64,000 bases of DNA from Enoplolaimus lenunculus. Taxonomy: Eukaryota; Nematoda; Enoplea; Enoplida; Thoracostomopsidae. The position numbers and the translations under genes were made by a program. Under the pieces are notes generated by a model. It was not told the DNA's origin, ran no database searches, and worked only from the letters and a program-made list of their open reading frames with translations. Location of the stretch: the NCBI GenBank assembly GCA_030248215.1, contig JASANG010003296.1:62001-126000 (forward strand), given 5' to 3'. This document shows positions 23,961 to 34,300 of this stretch, piece after piece. Position 1 is the stretch's first letter. Each line of letters opens with the position of its first letter.

Positions 23961-24129
23961 AGGCCGGTAGTCAGCTCGCCTTGCTAGGGTGGGGGCTAAA
24001 AATTATTCAGGAGGGGCATACAAGGGTTTTGTGTTGACTTACAAGCAAGATTGAAAATTTTCCAGGGGGAGCCAAAATTTTTCCAGGAGGGGCTGAGCTC
24101 CCCTGGCCCCCTTCTTGACTACGGCCCGG
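23961..24129. mobile_element. Family B MITE
   Basis: AGGCCGGTAGTCAGCT and TTGACTACGGCCCGG ends, with GAGGGGCATACAAGGG and CTTACAAGCAAGATTGAAAA inside. Flanks TTGTGTAC and TTGTCTAT match at 6 of 8. Confidence 0.7.
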
Positions 24130-24334
24130 TTGTCTATTAATGTTGTAGGTTATGATGTTAAGTTTGCTAAAACAATTCGCTATGTTCAGATAAGTATAAT
24201 ACATTTGTACTTCAAACTTCAAACTTACATAGAGCCTAACGTACATTTCGTCGCTTTAAGCACTGTGGCTGTTGGATACTTCCCCTACATTTAAAATTAA
24301 GCCTTAGGCCTAGACTTATACCGGATATACCGGA

Positions 24335-24505
24335 CGGGGCCATGTTCAGGGAGACTTAGCCCTTCTAGAAATATTCTGCCTTGCCTAGAAAACTTTCAAC
24401 CTGCTTGTAAAGGTAAACTGACCCTTGTGTGCGCCTCCCAATAAACGTTTAGCCCCCCCTTCCAAAGCGAGGTTAGCTGGCTAAAGCCTGAAAGGCCGTT
24501 GGCAT
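24335..24505. mobile_element. Family B MITE, worn ends
   Basis: GGGGCCATGTTCAGGGAG to GGTTAGCTGGCTAAAGCC, opposite orientation to the copy at 23961; the CTTGTAAAGG and CCTCCCAATAAACG core is recognisable. Confidence 0.55.
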
Positions 24506-24999
24506 AGGTAAAAGTTGTCCTCAGTTTCAACCTAAGTCGAAATGTAAATGTAGGGAGAAGTGTACAAAAATTAGTCCCAAAATTATAAATAAGGCGATCA
24601 TGTTTGACGCAGATGGCATGGTTCGCACCAGTTGTAATGTTCGTTAGATTGAAAACCTATTACTAAATGACAATAGGTGTTATATGCATTTCAGAATATG
24701 GGTCCTTATTATAAGCATCCTCTGAAACTTGCGCTCATTTACGCTAGAACATAAATAATGCAGGAGCCGCAACAGGCAGGGCGGCTTCAAATTGACACGC
24801 TATTGAAAGTAATTAATTTGTGCATCTTGTCAATTTCTTGAGATTGACATTACTACTTAACCGACGTAGATTGGAATGAAATTCGAATTGAAACATTTGA
24901 ATGCAATATAATTTTCAAAATCATTAAAAAATTAACACATTTTCCATTCCTAACTATGTAGTAATAAAGACATTAATTTTTGTTTAACGATTGAAAATA

Positions 25000-26235
25000 G
25001 TAAAAATCTATTTTCAATTGTCCGAAACAAATTAGATTTTAACGCTTTGATTTTAACCACGGCGGAAACTAAAGTTTCAAAATAAATTCAATTCCGGACT
25101 ACGTATAAAAATAATTAATTCAACTCCAGGCTGCGCAACATTAAATTAAATTCCATTCCGGACATATTCAATTCCGCTTTATTGAAATTATTCTTTCCGA
25201 TTCATTGTTTGGAAGAGAATTTGGTTAAAATTTCTTTTAAATTCCTTACTACGCAAATCAATCAAACGGAATTAACATCATCTTTTGAATGCGTAGTCAG
25301 GGATTGAAATTGTTTATAAATTTTATTTATTGCTTCAGGGAAAATACAATACTGTTCAACGTTTTCAGTTTCCAAATTGAAAAAATTTATTATAAATTTT
25401 GTGCGTAGTATAGAATAGGTGGGTAAAGATTTTTTCCCGCGCTGCGTTTTTCCCGTGGAAATTTGATTTTTTACCCCCGGGTACACCCGCACAAAATTCC
25501 TTTACCCGTTACCCGCCAGTACCGGCGCAGAATTGTTTTACCGTTACTCTCCTTTACACGACCTTATTCTTTTTCTGCGTTCAATACAACTGAGTAATTT
25601 TACAGTGCATTGATGTAACTTGCTCGATTTACGTTAAAAAACTCTTTATTAGTAACTTTCAAAACAAACCACCAAGTAAAGAAATGCAACATCGGACAAT
25701 ATTGTACAGCACACATATCGCAGTTGAAAGTTTGAAACTGTGTTGTTTGCCGACGGGTGATCAGTGAATCAAAACATTCTTGTCTACACAAAATCATTAT
25801 AGCAAAAAGCATATAAACCACGCATGGTTTCGTCGTAATTTGTCTTAAGATCTCATTAAGATAACTTGTAAACGTAATGTTACGAACAAAAGAAAAATAT
25901 AACCGCTATATTTACGCCAAGAATGTCGGCAAATGGAATAAGATATATTGTTGCTGCTAATCAAAATGCTGCAAACATTTTTCGATTTAACAGGAAATTT
26001 TGAGAGTATAATACTTATTTTTCACTCGTACGGTAAAAACGTTTAAAAAACAAGTTTTTTACATCATCTGGTTTCAAGTTGCGTATGAAAAGTTTACGTG
26101 ACTAACGATTATTAAATTTTTACCCGCATCGAAATTCTTTAGCCGCGGGTAGACCTGTATCAAAAATTTCTTAAATTTTCTTACCCACGCGCGGTTACCC
26201 ACGAGTACCCGCGAGTACGCGCGGGTAGTCACGTG
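25000..26235. repeat. CCGGACT/TTCAATTCC repeats and an element with ACCCGCGGGTA ends
   Basis: 25070-25210 repeats ATTCAATTCCGGAC-type words. 25430-25560 and 26110-26235 carry facing GGGTA/TACCC-rich ends (TTTACCCGTTACCCGCC; GTACCCGCGAGTACGCGCGG). The same ends recur near 42960-43025 and 43770-44110, so this is probably an element of about 800 bp. No gene seen. Confidence 0.45.
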
Positions 26236-26436
26236 TAGCGTGCTGGTCAGAGCGCGCTACGTTCACACACTGACACAGTCTCTGAAAATGCATTCAATTT
26301 AATTGAATGCGACAAGTATTTAACAGTACAGTGCTACAATGTGAGTTTGAATACAATTTAAAAAGAACTAATTTTCGACTTTTTACTACTGAAACTGTCG
26401 AATGTTAAATATAAAATGAATTTCTCGCATTTTTAA

Positions 26437-26697
26437 CCATTTCTCACATGAATATTTTCTATTTCCCCTGAGACCTACGTTTATGCTCGGATTCGAACTC
26501 CAGTGACTGGAGTGGGAGGCGTATACCATCACCACTCAGCTATAGGAGCTTGACGCTCGAGCCCGAGGGGACTCTCACGTCTTGTGGTGATTTAGTACTA
26601 TGTATACGTGTTGCAATTGTTAAACACTGCGTTATATATTATTTAACGTATATACACTGCGCTGAGTTGCCTATAGGCAACTCAATGTGAGAAGGGG
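26437..26697. mobile_element. Family D (TTAA) MITE
   Basis: Left tip TTAA|CCATTTCTCACAT, right tip ATGTGAGAAGGGG|TTAT. Interior holds a tRNA-like block (minus strand TAGCTGAGTGGTGATGG as an A box, GAGTTCGAATCC as a B box) and a short CTATAGGCAACTC palindrome near the right end. Confidence 0.8.
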
Positions 26698-26733
26698 TTA
26701 TAGATAGTAAACTGAAAATTTTTTCACTTAAAA

Positions 26734-26911
26734 CCCTTTCTCACATGAAGATTTTCTATTTCCCCTCATACCTACTTTTATGCTAGGATTCGAACTCCAG
26801 TGACTGCAGTGGGAGGCGTATACCATCACCATTCAGCTATAGGAGCTTGACGCTCGAGCCCGAGGGGGCTCTCAAGTCTTGTGGTGATTTAGTACTACGT
26901 ATACGTGTTGC
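26734..26911. mobile_element. Family D MITE, right end lost to family A fragment
   Basis: Near-identical to 26437-26650 as far as CGTATACGTGTTGC, then continues as TTAGGCTTAGGC (26912 onward). The two D copies lie in tandem, 36 bp apart. Confidence 0.75.
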
Positions 26912-27452
26912 CTTAGGCTTAGGCTTGAAGTTTATTCTAAGGTTGAAAGCGAGCACAGAAAGCGAGAAATTTTGTTTGACCGCTATGACGTGTTTGATTT
27001 TGAGAGCTCCCCATATTAAATATGGGTGAGAGATTGGTGGTCCCAGGAATTTTTTCGGGGGTGGGGCGGTGCCATTTAAATTTTATTTTTATATTTTAGA
27101 CCTTGTAATACAATCGCATTTGTTCTAATAATTTAACTGTTTGCTAAAAAATTCGGGGAAGGGGCGGTCGTTCCTCTTCGCCCTCCCCTGTGACCACACT
27201 GGATGTGAGCCCTTTGCACGCTTGGCACAGCGCTGCTTCGGCCAGTAGTACTGCCATCAATAACTGAATACACGTTTTATTGTGAGGATTTTTTCAACGT
27301 TATAACGCTCATATAAGTACTTTGGAGGATACTAATGGGAGATGTGAAATTTTAAAAAAGGTATATTTCCGCTTGTCAGTGGTTTTTAAAATTTTAATTT
27401 TAATTCAACTTGACACCTTTCATTCTGTGCTGTCTCGTCAACGTTAAAGGAT

Positions 27453-27455
<3 letters not shown>

Positions 27456-27523
<68 letters not shown>
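27456..27523. repeat. (TA)n microsatellite
   Basis: Uninterrupted TA dinucleotides for about 68 bp. Confidence 0.95.
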
Positions 27524-27527
<4 letters not shown>

Positions 27528-29200
27528 AATTTTCTCTGCTAAAATTTGAACCATTTTCAAGGGCGTAACGATGGCAAAATTTAGTAGTTAAACCCATAAT
27601 TAAAATTTTTGTCCAAGATGGTTTTAGTAACTTTGCTATTTGGTAACGTCAAAAACTTCTCGTTCGAACTATATTATAAAACGTGACCCTCAGTTTCTAA
27701 AACCGTAGCTGCGTTGATGGCTATACATGTAAAGATGCAAATCCAAGCAATCCATTGACTAGTTTTATAGAAGCAGGGGTGTAGCCAAACGTGGGACAAA
27801 GAGGGCCATGTCCCCCGAAATAGTTTTGGAAAATTTTTCCAAGTTTTTGTCAAGCTGATACTCGGCTGTTCACGAAAATTCAACACTATATTCGGTAATA
27901 ATGGTACTACTAAATAAACATATGTCGTAAACAGGACTTTAATATACGGATCTGGAAGGTTGGTGAACCGGATAAAATCCGTATCTGGTCGCACGAGGTC
28001 TCAATGGATCGTATGGGAGCCGGTGGCTTGCGTGGCGTAATTCGACTCTGTGTCGAAACCTTGCAAGTCTCAAATTTTAACTACGAATTTATTACTAAAA
28101 TTGCGTCTGGCGTCTCGCTCGTTTCGCTCGCGACGTTTTCTTCGCAGTTGTGTTGTCGTTGCGGTCGACAATTAGGCTCAGTTCATCTATTCTGTCGGCA
28201 AATATTTCGACGAACTTTAAGAGATGAAGAAACTTGAAAATTGGGCTTGGTACTCTAGCTAGGAAAAACAATGGCTGTGTTAATTTCGGATCGTCGGAAA
28301 AATCCTTTATTCGCTATTGTTATAGGGTGTCAAATTTAGTTTTAGCAGACGGTAACTCTAAACACGGCGTTGTGATGTTGTTGAAATATTAAACAGTTCC
28401 AGGCGGAAACTTTAAATGTTTAAATTGGCAACTATGATTTTTCCAAGGTATCTTAAATTTGTAATCACATATCCCATGCATTTGTGGTTTCTATTAGGAA
28501 AGCGATATATTTTTGATAATTTTACTGTCATCCGGAGCCATTGTTTTGCCGTTTGGTGCCGTTCTTCACTGTCCGTCGCTGTTTTAGCCTTTGGCTTTGT
28601 ACGGCAATTCTCGTACGAGCTGCACATCGACGGGCGAAGACAAATTAGTGATTTATTGGTTGGGTTTTGAAGACAACTTGGTTTTTTTCCGGTTATCCAC
28701 TAGTCGGTGTTCCCCCGCCTTAGAACCTGAAAACCCGTTTCTTAAATATTCGAATTTCAATATGGAATGATCAGGGGAGTTGTTTGCCGTCCGTACACGT
28801 CCCTCTGATTTATTTAGGTTTAGGCTTAGATTTCGGGTTATATAAACCAAACTGAACGCTAAATTTATAATTTTGAACTAATTTCAGCTATAATAAATAT
28901 TAACTATTGAACCGTATTGCGGCGATTTCAAAAGACATCTTTAAACCCGTAACATCATTAATTTAATAAAAGTTGAAATTTATATTTCAATAGCATTCGA
29001 GTGTGGAAAAAAACATGCGAAAGTTTTCAACGCAGATAACATTCGACCGGCGTAGGATCGGTGATTTGAACCAGCGGAAATTGTCGTTTCTATCGAATCG
29101 CCCGGCAGGTCAGTTACTTTAATCATTTTTTTTTAATTTGGATGTGGGGTTTGCTGCCACTACACGGTCTGCATGGTTCCTGTTCGAAGTTTTGCCCAAA
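27524..29200. other. Gene-free stretch
   Basis: No exon recognised. 28085-28135 has a copy of the short ACTAAAATTGCGT..CGCTCG repeat. Small open frames here lack signals or family resemblance. Confidence 0.3.
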
Positions 29201-29206
29201 GTTAAG

Positions 29207-29277
29207 GACCATGCCGGGAATTGAACCTCTGCTATTTTGAATTCGAGTGATCCGTGCTACCACTATACCATGTGGTC
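29207..29277 (-). tRNA. Degenerate tRNA-like sequence, Glu(CTC)-like, probably pseudogene or SINE head
   Basis: 71 bp. The minus strand has an A box (TGGTATAGTGGTAGCA) and a B box (GGTTCAATTCCCGG) at tRNA spacing; acceptor pairs are 5 of 7 (GACCA/TGGTC). The best anticodon loop is CACTCGA, with A where U33 belongs, and the T stem is poorly paired. Unlikely to be functional. Confidence 0.4.
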
Positions 29278-30547
29278 ATGGCAACAACTTCATTTATCAG
29301 TACCAGAATGGTTAAATCACCGAACTAAAGTAGTCCTAAATACCAAGTACGACCGGCCGGTTCACCCAGGGTGGGACCGGATATTAATTTACCGAATACT
29401 GGAATCGAAGTCAGATAGTGAGTTTTTTATTGGAGCCGGATGTTACCCAATACAGCATCTAAACCAACCTGTGCACTGTTTGCAGTATTTAAGTCGCGCA
29501 AAATATAACTAACCCAGTATATCAGCGTCTCAATTTTAAAGGCGTTCCCCTGTAACAATAGGTGAGCTGGCTTGGAGCCTATCGAAAGGGCCACTGTTCT
29601 TTAAACCATTATATTTAATCTACTCGTCGATTGGCCTAAAAGTAGTTGAGGCAAAAAACAATAACCGAAATTCCTCAAACGGAACCAAAATTGCATTTTT
29701 GGTTTAAAAAGCAAAATATTTTAAAACAAGTGGCAAACACAACCCCTCCAAGTACAAATTTTGAATTTACAGTATTGTAAAGCAAAACATAATATGTTTC
29801 ATTACTGAGAGATAGGAGACGGTGTGCAGTAGTACTACAACAGCGTCCCAACGAGGTGGGTTCATTGGGGCGCCGAGCAACCTAAATTTGGCCGTAACGT
29901 CCCAAATACATTGGACTCCGTGTAAAAGGGCACAATCTTGAATTGCAATTGTAGGGGCCCTCTAAAATTATTCGGTGCCCCCCCCTCCAAATATATTTTT
30001 CAGCGGACGCTCCTGTTTAGTAGTTGTAGCACACTATAATTTCAATGTATTGCTAATTTTTGCAGCCAGAAAAATGAAATTGGTTAAAAAAACTGCGTTT
30101 ATTCCGGGGGTTCAGTCAGAATTTAATTTCGGGAGCGGATAATCACGGCTAAAATACTTTGTAACCAGTCGTAGGGCGCGTGAAAATATTTTTCCCGTCT
30201 GCTGGAAGCTCTACAGCCTGTAAAAGTGCCTTTTTCAAGTCTTCCGGCCGAGTTTATTGCGATTTTTTTAAAATTGTTATTGTACAAAACTGTATTTCCT
30301 TTCTGAAATGTTTTTGCATTGCAGTTCTATTTTGTAGTCCTTATCGGGTCGCAAACTGTGTAGCTACATTTGTTTCGTTTTTTTGTGTTTGTTTTCTTGA
30401 AAAATTGGACCAATGTGTTGAACATGGCCGTAACAGGGGTTTAAGCATAAGTCTAAGCTCAAGGGTGGCGTTATACTTGTTGAGCGGCGCCGTAAATCGC
30501 CGGTTGGCGACATCCGCCACCGTCCGTCAGCGTACGGTATCGTATGT

Positions 30548-30926
30548 AGGGCTCCCCCGGAAAAATTTTGTGCCCCCTAGATAATTTTCAACCTTGCTTA
30601 GAAGTCATTGAAAACCCTTCACTGTAAATACCAATGAGTTGATTAATCAATTCACCTAGCGAGTTGGTTATTTCTGAATTAATATCAGTAAACATTAACT
30701 CACTCTGAGTTGACTTGATTCGCACTCTTAATTGCGTTTAACATGGTTGAGTTGATTAATTATTCTTAGAATTAATTGAACTCAAAATTCTGAATTCTGG
30801 TAATCCTAACTCAGACTGAGTGGATTCAACTCATTCTGAGTTAAAATCAACTCACTGAAATTTACAGTGTTGAATGTCCCGCCTAAAAAGTTTTTAGCCC
30901 CTCTAGCAAGGTGAGCTGGCAATGGG
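30548..30926. mobile_element. Family B MITE interrupted by family E
   Basis: Left part GGGCTCCCCCGGAAAAATTT..AAGTCATTGAAAACCCTT and right part TTGAATGTCCCGCC..AAGGTGAGCTGGC rejoin into a standard B interior when 30620-30869 is set aside. Confidence 0.7.
30620..30869. mobile_element. Family E MITE nested in family B
   Basis: 250 bp, CACTGTAAATACCAATGAGT..ACTCACTGAAATTTACAGTG. Same length and CTGAGTTGA-rich interior as 12323-12572. TT on both sides, one base off a TA target. Confidence 0.82.
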
Positions 30927-31010
30927 TATATGTATTTCAACATCGTCGAATCACATTTTATTTTACTTGTTTTGTTTCTCATGAATAATGCAAGTTCCAC
31001 TATATCACTC

Positions 31011-31205
31011 GTACACCAGGTGACTTTTCAGGGAGTAGCGTGACCGACACTGTAGCTTTTTTGGCTTCATTGCGCTGAACGCTGACGCTAAAAAAAGCTT
31101 CCGTGTGCTGAACACGGAAGCTTTTTGGCTTCAGTGTCTAACACACAGATGCTTTTTTAGCTTCAGTGTTCATCACACTATCCCTTCAAACGTCACCTGG
31201 TGTAC
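31011..31205. mobile_element. Family H MITE upstream of the glucokinase gene
   Basis: Perfect 14-bp inverted ends GTACACCAGGTGAC and GTCACCTGGTGTAC. Three AAGCTTTTTTGGCTTCA-like units and a hairpin around AAGCTTCCGTGT/ACACGGAAGCTT (31096-31124) fill the inside. It ends 137 bp before the glucokinase ATG, so it probably overlaps the promoter or 5' UTR. Confidence 0.8.
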
Positions 31206-31324
31206 GCATGATACTGTGAAAGTTGAATAACAATTTGCGTTTCAGCCAGCCCATATGCCTATGCGAACAAGCGTTCAGGCGACACGGCGTGTGACATCTA
31301 TTTGAAAATATTGTATTTACAGTT

Positions 31325-31341
31325 AATTTTTGTTTTCAGAA
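31325..31341 (+). promoter_or_regulatory. 3' splice acceptor abutting the glucokinase start codon
   Basis: AATTTTTGTTTTCAG ends at 31339, two bases before the ATG. In nematodes such sites often accept a spliced leader; an ordinary upstream noncoding exon would look the same. Confidence 0.5.
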
Positions 31342-34300
31342 ATGTCAGTTCAAAACAAACTGTTGAAAATTGGTATTCTCGTCATGCTTATCAGTTATTT
31401 GTACACGTTGTATACGCGGAATAAAACAAAAAGTGTCTACACAATCGAACAAACAGTCCTGAATGGTTGGAATAAAATGATCGAAGCGCCTCCGACCCAA
31501 TTTCGTAAAATTGTCATCGGGTAAAGTTGACCAAACTGGTGTTTAATCCGTTTCAGCATTCATTTATTTAGCACTTTTCACCAGTTTTGGGCTCGGAGCT
31601 CTTTAGGGGCGTCCGCTGAAGATTATATTTTGGGAGGCACCGAAATTTTGGGGACGCCGGCAATTGCAATTCAAGGTTGGTCACTTCTAGATCGAGTCTA
31701 TTTGCGGATTGACGGTCCATGAATGTCCCTCGTGGGGACGCCTCAGAGCTATTGTACACTAAACCCAACATTTAAGGCTAAAGTTTAGGCTTAGGAAGCG
31801 GTTACGTAAAGGCTTGAGCTTACGTTAGGCTTACGCTTGTAAGCCGTTTTCTGGATGTAAGCCTAATCCTAAGCCTGTCGGGGGAGCGTCCAAATATTCA
31901 TTTGGGTATCGACTCCTTGTCCAATTTATGTTTTTAAAAGCGTCAAATATGACAAATGTTATACAAAATGCAATATTTATGCACTTGACCTAAGTAAATG
32001 TGAATATTTTTTAACAATATTTTTATGAGCTTAAGATGCAAGTGAGTAAGAAGCCAAACGCAGTTTTAGCATTAAATTTATTCAATACTAAGTTCTAATT
32101 TTAAAGATCTACCGGATTTTGTTGTCTCCCGATTGTAAAATGCCAATTTGAACACTTGTTTTATTTATTAATACTTCATTTCAGGTTTAATGGTAACGTC
32201 GACATGATCGTGTCTGGGACGGCGTTGTTGCTACGAAGTAACTCGAAGCTCGAGCAAGCAAAGGAACATTCGCCAATTTTTACAACGGACCAATTGGCTG
32301 AAACTTTTGCTCATTTTTTCAGGTATTTACTTACCATTTACAGTGAAATACCCTAAGCATAAGCAAAAAAATAGTCCAAAGCTTAAGCTTACTCCATTGG
32401 AGGCCCCCCTTTCTCCCTGATTTTTATGGGCCAATACATTAAACCCTTTCACACCTGAATTTATTTCATTTTAAGTGAAATTTAAGTTCAAACTAGTGGT
32501 TAAACTATGATTGTGAGGTGTTCAGAAAGCAAATGTACCCATCGTAGGACATCCAGTTATTTGGTCCAATTGCTAACGTTTTGCATCGAAGAGATTATAC
32601 CAGTATATATAGCAGCTTAACCTAGGCAAAATAGCACTTCTCCATGCGGCGCTAGACGGCTAACTGCTATAACTATAACTAACAAATTGGCCAAAGTCAA
32701 TCATTAATTCTTATGTCATGTCTCTGCAAACCAGCCATAAGTAGATTGGCCCATGTTACTTTAAGGGGCGTCCAGGTTTCTGATGGGTCCATAAAAGAGT
32801 AGGTTTAGATTCTAGATTACATTTTTTGCTTAGGCTTAGGCTTAGGAACACACTTTTGTAACGCTTAGGCTTAGGCTTAGGCTTACGAATACGCTTAGTC
32901 CACTGTTACGTCCCGTATAGTAACATTGGCCAGTAGATTAACAAATGTTTAATTTGTTGAATTATTATTAATTTTTGAAATAATTCAGCTGTGGTGCAGC
33001 AGCCGAACGTTACACTTCTGATACAAAAGTGTTCACCGATGCTGTCAAAGTTGCCGAAGACATTCCTGGTGCTTCGGTAAGCAATGTTTCTTAATACATC
33101 TTCCACAATAACTTGCGTACACCATGCCACAGTTTTTACACGCCTGGCAAGTGCAGGTCAGAAAAACAACATGAACTGCACATTACATTTACTGACATGT
33201 GACCACTGTAATAGGTAACTCCTTCTGGGTGAATTTTACGTAATTCTAAGTAATGTAATATTTCCAATGTAGTGTATATTATAAACTTCTGACAATGAAT
33301 GTTGCAAAATAGACAGAGAGCGGTGCTATTCTGAAATATTAGTGCTTTCATTTGTTTAAAAAATTTCATACGACGCAAAACCAGATTGTATATACCTGAT
33401 GTCGGGCCCGTAGCCAAGGGGACGCAGGAGAGGCTCAGCCCCTACCCTCGGAAAAATTGTGGCCACCCGAGAAGAATTTCAACCTTGCTTGTAATTCATT
33501 GAACACATTTAAATGCCCCTCCTGAAAATTTTTTTACCCCACCAACTAAGGTAAGCTGGCTACGGGCCTGCCTGATGTATACATTTGATAATTGTGTACG
33601 TTTTGAACCTTATAATTATTGTGTAACTCATTTTTTTCTTTATTTTCAGTGGGCAGTAGGCGGAAACGCAGCAATTATGGCACAACGTATCTCAGCGTCA
33701 TACTCTAAGTCTCAAGTGTTTCTCGTTGGTCCAGTTGGACCACGTTTAGAAGCACTTTTGCATCCGAATATTCGAACTGAAAATCGCTCAAAAATTGCAA
33801 AAGATGAAATTCACTTGATTTTGGAATATAAGCAAGTTAGTTCTTCATTATTTTTTTGAATAGAAAAATGAGGTCGATCCAGAATTTCTTACGGCGGGTG
33901 TACTTGTCTGAAAAGTAAAAAATAGTTTATGTAATGAGAAGTGTTTTTCTATAACGTTCAAAGGAAACGAGTGCAAATGTTGCATTGATTTAAAATTACT
34001 AATCGTCCAACTTTGCGCAATGCACAAAAGTGTTAGCAATTGCATAAAATTTTGCATGCAAATTTTCAAATTAAAAAGCAATCCCGTTCATTTGCTTAAA
34101 ACTATTGTAAACAAAGTATGCTGGAAACTTGCCAAAATACGTATGTGGGATATTCCAGCTTTAATTATGCAGATAAATTTCGTTTTGGCGCAACAAAAAA
34201 CTACTGACACATGATTCTGTTTGTAATGCAAAATTTATATTTCAATCTTATCGATTCGTTTCCACTTGATTCCCACGTTTTTAAACTTTAGTTTGGTTAA

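Noticed and set aside
26437-26911. Functional tRNA genes inside the family D copies
   Set aside because: A and B boxes are present but the T stem and acceptor do not pair, and the segment recurs as part of a TTAA element.
27400-27597. Open frame with a run of YIYIYI
   Set aside because: It is the (TA)n microsatellite read as protein.
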